From Phycisphaeraceae bacterium (GTDB lineage: Bacteria > Planctomycetota > Phycisphaerae > Phycisphaerales > SM1A02), in the NCBI GenBank assembly GCA_019636755.1, contig JAHBWZ010000001.1:186001-250000 (forward strand): DNA of 64,000 nucleotides, written 5' to 3'. The first letter of the stretch is position 1, and every line of letters starts with the position of its first letter. Position numbers and translations under genes: made by a program. Under the pieces are notes generated by a model. It was not told the origin of the DNA. It saw nothing but the letters and a program-made list of their open reading frames with translations, and did no database searches. Below, piece after piece: positions 57,100 to 64,000 of this stretch.

Positions 57100-57105
57100 T
57101 ACACT
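57100..57105 (+). promoter_or_regulatory. -10-like TACACT, 6 nt before the sigma gene ATG
   Basis: TACACT (57100-57105) is followed by six bases and ATG at 57112. This spacing supports 57112 rather than ATG 57097 as the start. No -35 was found. Confidence 0.4.
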
Positions 57106-57111
57106 GGCACC

Positions 57112-57624
57112 ATGGCCTCGACTCCCGCCGACGCCGGCGACGCCGGGTTCTCCGCGACGGTCTATGGCGAGTTGCGGGCGATCGCCGGGGCGTGTCTGCG
57201 CGACCAGCCCGCGGGGCACACGCTGCAGCCGACCGCGCTGGTCAACGAGGCCTGGCTCCGCCTGGCGGACCGTCCATTCAGCGATCGCAGGCACTTCGTC
57301 GCCGTGGCGGCACGCGCGATGCGCCAGATCCTGGTCGATCACGCCCGGCGCCGGGGGGCGATGAAGCGACGCGGCGACCGTGAGCGCCTGACCGTCTGCG
57401 ACCCGGCGGCGCCCGACGGACCGGCGCCGCTCGATGTCGTGGCCCTGGACGCCGCGCTGCACGCACTCGCGGCGATCGACGACCGGCAGGCCCGCGTCGT
57501 CGAGTTGCGCTTCTTCGGCGGGCTGAACGTCGAGGAGACGGCGGACGCGATCGGCGTCTCGCCCCGGACGGTCGAGATGGACTGGCGCCTCGCCAGGGCC
57601 TGGCTCTCGCGGGAACTGTCATGA
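57112..57624 (+). CDS. ECF sigma factor of the planctomycete kinase-linked type
   Basis: From ATG 57112 the protein has 170 residues. Region 2: VYGELRAIAGACLRDQPAGH, LQPTALVNEAWLRLA and HFVAVAARAMRQILVDHARR with AMKRRGDR; region 4: QARVVELRFFGGLNVEETAD and GVSPRTVEMDWRLARAWLSR. This is a compact member of the same group as the gene at 36410. Its stop overlaps the kinase ATG (ATGA). Start at 57112 was chosen because of the -10-like element before it. Confidence 0.88.
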   Translation: MASTPADAGDAGFSATVYGELRAIAGACLRDQPAGHTLQPTALVNEAWLRLADRPFSDRRHFVAVAARAMRQILVDHARRRGAMKRRGDRERLTVCDPAAPDGPAPLDVVALDAALHALAAIDDRQARVVELRFFGGLNVEETADAIGVSPRTVEMDWRLARAWLSRELS

Positions 57625-60600
57625 TCGACCGGGCGCGGGTCCGCGCCATCTTCACGGCGGCGTGCGCGGAACCGGACGCCGCGCGCCGGGCGGACCTGGT
57701 CGCCCTCTGCTGCGGCGACGACCTCGAACTGCGGACCGAGGTCCTGTCGCTGCTTGAGCACGATGCCCGCCCGGCGATCGATCTCGAACGGGGCATCCAG
57801 CAGGCCCACGCGGGTGTGCCGGACCGGATCGGGCCGTATCGAGTCATTGAACTCCTCGGCGAAGGCGGCATGGGCGTCGTGTACCTGGCGGAGGAAGCGA
57901 CGCCGCATCGGATCGTCGCCATCAAGGTCATGCACCGCTCGCGCCTGACCCCGGCGCGCCGTGCCCGGTTCGAGCGGGAGATCGCGGCCCTCGGGCGACT
58001 GCGCCATCCGGGCATCGTCCCGATCTACGCCGCGGGAACGGATGCCGACGGCCAGCCCTACTTCGCCATGGAGTTCGTCCGCGGCCGCCCCCTGCTCACG
58101 TGGGCGCGGGAGACGACCGCCTCCATCCGGGCCCGCGTCGAACGCCTCGTCCTCATCGCCGACGCCGTGCAGCACGCGCATGAACACGGCGTCCTGCACC
58201 GCGATCTCAAGCCGGCGAACATCATGGTCGACGAGCACGGGCATCCGCGCGTGCTCGACTTCGGGGTCGCCCGCGTACACGAGCCCGGCAGTGTCGATCA
58301 GGTCACGATGACCGGCGCGATGCTCGGCACGCTGGCGTACATGAGCCCGGAGCAGGTGGCGGGCCGTGGCGACCGGCAGGATCCGCGGACGGACGTGTAT
58401 GCGCTCGGCGTCGTGGCATTCGAACTGCTCGCCGGGCGCCTGCCGTACGACGTCGGCAGCGCCAGCCTACCGGAGGCGGCACGCATCATCCGCGAGCGCG
58501 AGCCGGATGCCCTCTCCTCGCTCGTGCCGCGGAGCGGCACGGACCTCGATGTCATCATCGGCAAGGCGCTGGCGAAGGAGCCCGCCCGCCGCTATCACAC
58601 CGCCGCCGCGCTCGCCGACGACCTGCGGCGCTGGCTCGACGGACGACCGATCCTCGCGCGCCCGCCGAGCGCGGCGTACCAGTTGCGAAGATTCGCCGCG
58701 CGGCACCGGGCCGTGGCCGTCGCGGCGGGGCTCGCGCTGGTGACGCTGCTTGCCGCGGCCGTCGTCAGTTCGATCTTCGGCATCCGTGCCACCCGCGCGC
58801 AGGCGGCGGAGGCACGTCACGCCGCCGCCGCGCGCTGGCAGGCGTACGTCGCGGGCGTCGCCGCGATCGAGTCTGCGCTGCTGGTGCCGGACGTCGTCAC
58901 GGCGCGGCGCCGACTGGAGGCGCTGCCCGATGCCGCGGATCGCCCGTTCGAGGCCGCGCACTACGCCGGGCAGATGGATGGCAGCACGCACGTCCTGTCC
59001 GTCGCGTCACCAGAACCCGGCCGTCCCCACCAGCCCGGGCGACCCGGGCACGACGTGGTCTATTCGGTCGCGTGGAGTCCGGACGGACGTTCGTTCGCAG
59101 CCGGAACGGCCGACGGTCGCGTGATCCTCCGGGCGACGGCGGCAGGTCCCGGTGACGAACCCGCGATCGAGCATCGCCTCGACTCGAGCACAGGCGCCGC
59201 CGTCCTGACCCTTCAGTACACACCCGACGGCCGCGCGCTCGCCGCGGGCACGAGCGGTGGAACGCTTCTCGTGTGGGACGTCGACAGCGGACGCGAGCGG
59301 TGGCGCATGGAGGAGACGTCGTGGGACGCGGTGTGCGCCGCGCGGCCGCATGGAGAGACCGGCATCGGCGGACTCACCTGGTATGCCGACGGCACCCTGC
59401 TGGCGGCCGGCGGCGGATCCGGACGCATCGGGATCCTGGACGGCGCGACGGGTGCCGTGCGCACCTGCATCCCGATCGGGCCGGCGGTCATCTGGGACAT
59501 CGTCGTGGAGGATGACGTGACCCTGCTCGCCAGCACCGGGGCGGGAGAGGTCGCCGTCGCCTCCGTCCCGGAGTCGCGCGTGGTCACGTCGTTCACGGCG
59601 CACGCACCGGGCACCACGGTCCTGGCGCGCTCGCCGGACGGGCGGTTGATCGCCACCGGCGGTCGTGACGGCGTCGTGCGTCTGTGGGACCGGGCCACCT
59701 GGTCGCTCGCGCGCGTGCTCAGCGGACACCGCGATCGCGCTGCGTCCGTCGCGTTCACACCCGACGGGAGGGCGCTCCTCTCGACATCCAGCGACATGAC
59801 GGCCCGGCTGTGGGACGTGACGCACGGGAGCACCATCGCGATCCTGACCGGTCACACCGCGGCGACCGACTGCGGTGCGATCTCCCCGGACGGACGGCGC
59901 ATCGCGACGGGCTCGAACGACGGATCAGTCCGCCTCTGGGATGTCGACGCGCTGCGCGCGGGGGCCACGGTGGTCACGCATGCGGCCGCCGTGACGGCAC
60001 TCGCGGAGTCCGGGACCGGGCTGCTTCTCTCCGCCGATGCGACGGGACGCGTGCACCTGAGTGACGGCATCGACGGCGCCACGATCGCGACACTCGACCT
60101 GGCGCCGCCGATCCGCGCCGCCGCATTCAGCGCCGACGCCACGCGGCTCGCCATCGGCGCCGGCGCCGCGTCGGGACGTCTCTGCCTCATCGATCTTCGG
60201 ACAGGCGTCCGCCGGGACCTGCCCGCCGGAACGGACGCCTCCCTCTCGCGCCTCTGCTGGCAGGGCGAGCATCTCTTCGGCATCGACGGTGACGGCATGC
60301 TCCACGCGTGGCGCGCCGACGGTACACCGCGATGGAGCGTCCCCGCGCATACGGGGCGCGGCGTCGCTCTGGCGGCCAGCCCGGACGGGCGCACACTCGT
60401 CACCGGCGGATTCGACCACCTGGCGCGGCTGTGGTCGGCCGCCGACGGCACGGCCCTGGCCACGCTCTCCGGGCACGAGTGGGTGGTCTCTGCCGCGGCC
60501 TTCCTGGCGAGCGATGTCGTCGTGACCGCGGGCTACGACGGCACGGTCCGCCGGTGGTCCGTGGGCGGCCGACCCCTCCTGCCGCCGACGACCCATGACC

Positions 60601-61022
60601 ATCCCGTGATCGACATGGCACTCGACCGATCACGGACGCGCCTGGCCATCGCGTTCAACCAGCCGCACCTGGCGATCGTGGACGTCGCCAGCGGCGACCT
60701 CGTCGCGACGCTCCGTTCGCTGCGCACGGCGCCGCCGCGCATCACGTGGAGCGACGCCGGCGGGCGCCTGCTCGCCGTCCAGGGATCCGAGGTGGCGGTG
60801 TGGGACGATCGCGGTCCCGGACGGCGGGCCGCGGACCGGCCGGCCCTCGCCCGGGCCCGCGCCGTGGGCGCGGAGGTCGCAGCCGCCGCGATCAGGGCCA
60901 CGGGCGGCGATCATGCGCGGGCGCACGCAATCGTCGCCGCGCGCGCTGATCCTGATCCGCAGACGCGTCGAGCCGCGCTGCACCACCTGCTCGGGCGCGC
61001 CCTTGCGGCCGATGCACCGTGA
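57621..61022 (+). CDS. Membrane Ser/Thr protein kinase with WD40 propeller
   Basis: The protein has 1133 residues. The kinase domain is complete: YRVIELLGEGGMGVVYLAEE (near 72), VAIKVMHRS, VLHRDLKPANIMVD (near 193), LDFGVARV, GTLAYMSPEQVAG and DVYALGVVAFELLAG. A membrane helix is at about 366-388 (VAAGLALVTLLAAAVVSSIF). The outer part has clear WD40 blades: VAWSPDGRSFAAGTADGRV, RSPDGRLIATGGRDGVVRLW, AFTPDGRALLSTSSDMTARL, DGRTLVTGGFDHLARLW. It is coupled to the ECF sigma gene before it. The 407-bp array begins within about 10 bp of its stop. Confidence 0.93.
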   Translation: MIDRARVRAIFTAACAEPDAARRADLVALCCGDDLELRTEVLSLLEHDARPAIDLERGIQQAHAGVPDRIGPYRVIELLGEGGMGVVYLAEEATPHRIVAIKVMHRSRLTPARRARFEREIAALGRLRHPGIVPIYAAGTDADGQPYFAMEFVRGRPLLTWARETTASIRARVERLVLIADAVQHAHEHGVLHRDLKPANIMVDEHGHPRVLDFGVARVHEPGSVDQVTMTGAMLGTLAYMSPEQVAGRGDRQDPRTDVYALGVVAFELLAGRLPYDVGSASLPEAARIIREREPDALSSLVPRSGTDLDVIIGKALAKEPARRYHTAAALADDLRRWLDGRPILARPPSAAYQLRRFAARHRAVAVAAGLALVTLLAAAVVSSIFGIRATRAQAAEARHAAAARWQAYVAGVAAIESALLVPDVVTARRRLEALPDAADRPFEAAHYAGQMDGSTHVLSVASPEPGRPHQPGRPGHDVVYSVAWSPDGRSFAAGTADGRVILRATAAGPGDEPAIEHRLDSSTGAAVLTLQYTPDGRALAAGTSGGTLLVWDVDSGRERWRMEETSWDAVCAARPHGETGIGGLTWYADGTLLAAGGGSGRIGILDGATGAVRTCIPIGPAVIWDIVVEDDVTLLASTGAGEVAVASVPESRVVTSFTAHAPGTTVLARSPDGRLIATGGRDGVVRLWDRATWSLARVLSGHRDRAASVAFTPDGRALLSTSSDMTARLWDVTHGSTIAILTGHTAATDCGAISPDGRRIATGSNDGSVRLWDVDALRAGATVVTHAAAVTALAESGTGLLLSADATGRVHLSDGIDGATIATLDLAPPIRAAAFSADATRLAIGAGAASGRLCLIDLRTGVRRDLPAGTDASLSRLCWQGEHLFGIDGDGMLHAWRADGTPRWSVPAHTGRGVALAASPDGRTLVTGGFDHLARLWSAADGTALATLSGHEWVVSAAAFLASDVVVTAGYDGTVRRWSVGGRPLLPPTTHDHPVIDMALDRSRTRLAIAFNQPHLAIVDVASGDLVATLRSLRTAPPRITWSDAGGRLLAVQGSEVAVWDDRGPGRRAADRPALARARAVGAEVAAAAIRATGGDHARAHAIVAARADPDPQTRRAALHHLLGRALAADAP

Positions 61023-61028
61023 CCAGGC

Positions 61029-62450
61029 GCGCGCACGCACGCACGCGTGGACGAGCCAGCGATCTGACGACGCGCTCGGGCACGCCGCCGTGCATGCCAG
61101 CGCTTTCTGAACGCGCGTGCGCAGGGGGGCTGAAGCGCCTCCCTGCAACCCCCCTCGCGGATGAACGGTTCAGGGACTGCCCTGGCGCGCGAATCAGCGA
61201 TCGCGGACGCGCCGCGCCGGACACGCCGTCGTCGCCGGACGTCCCAACCGCGCGACCCTGCGCCCCATGCGCGCCCATCCGACCACTCGCGCGCCGGCTG
61301 ACCCCCAACCACCGTCATGCGCGCAAGGGGGTTGCAGGGGGGGCCTCAGCCCCCCTGCGCTCGCGCACCCGGACGGAGATCCGCGTGATCGAAGACGACC
61401 GGACGTCAACCGCGGTCCTTGAACGACATCGAGCAATCGAGCGCGCGCACGCACGCGGAACGAGTCAGTGATCTGACGACGCGCTCAAGCACGCCGCCGT
61501 GCATGCCATCGCTTTCTGAACCGCGCGTGCGCAGGGGGGCTGAAGCGCCCCCCTGCAACCCCCCGCGCGGATGGATGATTCAGGGACCGCCCTGGCGCGC
61601 GAATCAGCGATCGCGGACGCGCCGCGCCGGACACGCCGTCGTCGCCGGACATCCCCACCGCGCGACCCTGCGCCCCATGCGCGCCCATCCGACCACTCGC
61701 GCGCCGGCTGATCGCAACCACCCCCATGCGCCCAAGGGGGTTGCAGGGGGGGCCTCAGCCCCCCCTGCAATCGCGCACCCGTACGGAAATCCGCGCGATC
61801 AACAGGACCAGACGTCAACCGCGGTCCTTGAACAACATCGAGCGAGTGAGGTCGCGCGCATGGACGACTCGGCGATCTGACGACGCGCTCGGGCACGCCG
61901 CCGTGCATGCCAGCGCTTTCTGAACGCGCGTGCGCAGGGGGGCTGAAGCGCCTCCCTGCAACCCCCCTCGCGGATGGACGGTCCCGGGACCGCCTTGGCG
62001 CGCGAATCAGCGATCGCGGACGCGCCGCGCCGGACACGCCGTCGTCGCCAGACGTCCCCGGCGCGCGACCCTGCGCCCCATGCGCGCCCATCCGACCACC
62101 CGCGCGCCGGCTGACCCCCAACCACCGTCATGCGCGCAAGGGGGTTGCAGGGGGGGCCTCAGCCCCCCCTGCGCTCGCGCACCCGGACGGAAATCCGCGT
62201 GATCGAAGAAGACCGGACGTCAACCGCGATCCTTGAACAACATCGAGCGAGTGAGATCGCGCGCGCATGGACGACTCTGCGACCTGACGACGCGCTCAGG
62301 CACGCCGCCGTGCACGCCATCGATTTCAGGACGCGCGTGCGCAGGGGGGCTGAAGCGCCCCCCTGCAACCCCCCGCGCGGATGGACGATCCCGGACGCGC
62401 CTTCGCGCGCAACGCATCGGTCGCGGACGCGACGCGCCGGACGCGCGATC
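61029..62450. repeat. Tandem array of three and a half 407-bp units with paired GC hairpins
   Basis: The marker GATCTGACGACGCGCTC recurs at 61061, 61468, 61874 and (GACCTG) 62281, giving periods of 407, 406 and 407 bp. Each full unit holds hairpin A (61121-61146 in unit 1, loop TGAA) and, about 190 bp later, hairpin B (61334-61358, GCAGGGGGG-loop-CCCCCCTGC). A and B are reverse complements of each other with their flanks, so each unit also has a long inverted repeat. The fourth unit stops after A. Open frames across the array repeat with it, are Arg/Ala/Pro-rich on both strands, and are not convincing proteins. It lies between convergent genes. Confidence 0.9.
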
Positions 62451-62500
62451 GCCCCAGAGATCCATCGAGCACTCCGGCGGAGTATTTCAACAGTCTGCGA
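62451..62500. other. Junction between the repeat array and the broken gene copy
   Basis: Fifty bases matching neither the array nor the first gene copy. Homology between the two gene copies ends at the TAG (62503-62501), so this is one boundary of the duplicated segment. Confidence 0.4.
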
Positions 62501-64000
62501 CTACGGCTCCAGGTCCACGGCGGCGTCCTCGGCCGCTTCGATCGCCCGGCGGCGCGCTGCCTCCTCCTGCCGGGCGAGGATCACTTCGACGGGCACCGGT
62601 TCCTCCATGGGTATACCCGGCGTGGCGAAATACGACGGCCAGTGCGTCCCTTCCAGGCGCTCCAGGAACGCCGCACGGCGCTCGATGGCCAGCGACCAGC
62701 GCGAGATCGCGCGACGTCCCTCCGGGGCACCATGCTCCGCCAGCGTCTCGCGCAGCCATGCGACCGCGTCACGGCACTGCCGGATCCGCTCCCGCTCCAG
62801 CGCGTGGATCTCCTGCTGATAGGGCGCCCACTCGCTGTGCGCGAAGCCGCGGAGTTCCACGCATCGCTCCATCCACGTCCGCGCGCGGGCACGCATCGCG
62901 TCATCCACCGCGCGGAGTGCCGCCAGTCGCGCCCGCAGCGCTTCGGGGACACCCGGATCAGCCATCGCCTCTTCGTTGCCCGCGGCGATCACCCGCTGCA
63001 CGACCTCCCGGAACCGGCGCGCCTCGACATCCGACGGCGCGTACTCCGGCCACGCGTGCGGCTCGAGTCGCCTCAGACCGGTCGCCCAGTCACTGGGAGA
63101 GCGCCCCGCGCTCGCGTGGCTACCAGCGCGAGAGGTCGTCCATGCGGCCGCGCCATGCGGCGCGGGGCGCCGTGCGGGACTCCATCATGCGCCCGTACTG
63201 CGCGATCAGGGTCTCCGGTGGCGCCGTGCTGGTCCGCAGTCCACGGTCGTACTCCGCCATGAGGGCGTCGTGGTTGTCCGTCAGGAAGACGCGGGCCACC
63301 GAGTCCATCCGGACCGAGTGGATCGACGCGTCTGCGCCGGCCCGCGCATCGCGCGCGGCCTGCGCGGACCAGGCGGCGATGTCGGGATCACCGGGGAGGA
63401 TGTCCGCCAGTTCGGCCGGCGATGCGATCTCGATCAGGGTCTCCACCAGGTCGAACGAGATCGCCGGCATGCTGCTCGCGACACCGTTCTCATAGCGAGC
63501 ATAGCAGCGACGGCTCCACCACGCCCGCGCCATTCGGACCAGCGCCTGGTCGATGGACGGGAGGTACTCGCCGAATGCCAGGAGCCACCGGTCACCGATG
63601 CCGTGAAGGTCCCGGCCGAACGCCACGAGATTCTCCCGGAACTGCACCCGCAGTGACTCCAGCTCCTGCCCGAGCGAGAACGTCGCCCTGAGCACGGGAT
63701 GAATGACATCGCCATCGGCGCTCAGCCGGTCCGTGCGGGCCGCCCGCAGAATCCGGTCCTCGTCCTGCCATCTCGGCCAGAAGAACTCGTCGAAGAACCG
63801 GGCGTGCAGGTCGGGCAGCCGGAGGATCGCACCCAGGATCGCACGATCCCGCGCTCCGGGCTCTGGCGGACTTGCGACGACGACGAGCCCGCGATCGCGC
63901 GCGGGCGGTGCGGCGCCGACCGGTCTGCCCGCAGCCGCGATCGCCAGGACGGCGACGGCGAGCGTGCTCGACCGCGCGTGGGCGGGCGACGCTACTCCGG
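62501..64000 (-). pseudogene. Second, frameshifted copy of the unknown exported protein, cut by the window edge
   Basis: On the minus strand from the edge one frame gives VGAAPPARDRG, LHARFFDEFFWPRWQDEDRI, WLLAFGEYLPSIDQALVRMA, DLVETLIEIASPAELADILP and SVRMDSVARVFLTDNHDALM, then stops at TAG near 63120. The meaning goes on in other frames: LVATRARGALP (about 63115-63085), then RRLEPHAWPEYAPSDVEARR and VVQRVIAAGNEEAMADPGVP, ending AVDLEP at TAG 62503. It follows the copy at 52384-54303 closely along its length. At least two indels lie between about 63060 and 63125. The start is outside the window. Confidence 0.8.

Noticed and set aside
61465-62121. Protein-coding genes inside the repeat array
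   Set aside because: Several frames on both strands stay open and repeat with the unit; products are Arg/Ala/Gly-rich with no conserved motif and no ribosome site.
61029-62450. CRISPR array or integron cassettes
   Set aside because: Units are 407 bp and nearly identical throughout, with no short repeat/variable spacer pattern, no cas genes and no integrase nearby.

Overview
This window comes from a GC-rich bacterium that looks like a member of the Planctomycetota, most likely class Phycisphaerae. The signs are two intact modules of an ECF sigma factor followed by a Ser/Thr kinase with a beta-propeller, secreted proteins ending in dockerin-like GDLL...FGPCP repeats, a PEP-CTERM-like sorting tail, a type II secretion locus with divergent L/M/C parts, and an imuA-imuB-dnaE2 mutagenesis cassette. 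Assignment below phylum is inference.

Layout. 1-9.7 kb is housekeeping: the start of ruvC, a lipoprotein, a candidate small RNA or attenuated leader, a tandem-domain QueD-type protein, a TPR/cyclophilin protein, a small Cys/Trp-rich basic protein, an ACT protein, mqnD with an acyl-CoA synthetase, a SPOR lipoprotein, tRNA-Ser(GCU) and an HU-like protein. 9.7-13.2 kb is metH, with a 30-bp inverted repeat just upstream. 13.4-17.7 kb holds two LolA-like exported paralogues and an ABC exporter pair. 17.9-33.6 kb is a coiled-coil protein and then a tightly overlapped type II secretion/pseudopilus operon (E-F-G-H-I-J-K-L-M-C-D-lipoprotein). 33.6-45.3 kb holds a decayed sigma-kinase module behind mgtE, an intact sigma-kinase module, an amidohydrolase, and a kinase gene that lost its catalytic core. 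45.8-51.8 kb is the mutasome operon, with a LexA-like direct repeat inside its promoter. 52-64 kb is accessory DNA: a frameshifted PEP-CTERM protein, an unknown exported protein that has lost its stop codon, a Cys-rich exported protein, a cysteine-peptidase-like propeller/dockerin protein, another sigma-kinase module, a 407-bp tandem repeat array, and a broken second copy of the unknown exported protein running off the window end.

Two themes cut across the window. First, several genes carry a -10-like hexamer (TANNNT) exactly 6 nt before ATG, which suggests leaderless transcription of metH, mgtE, imuA and one sigma factor. Second, there is much recent gene decay (homopolymer frameshift, internal deletion, stop loss, duplicate copies), some of it next to GC-rich palindromic repeats. 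Some breaks could be assembly errors, and this is stated where it applies.

The least explained items are the small HTH/Cys/Trp/basic-tail protein at 4153-4683, the repeat-associated duplicated module at 52-54.7 and 62.5-64 kb, and the candidate small RNA at 1237-1338.
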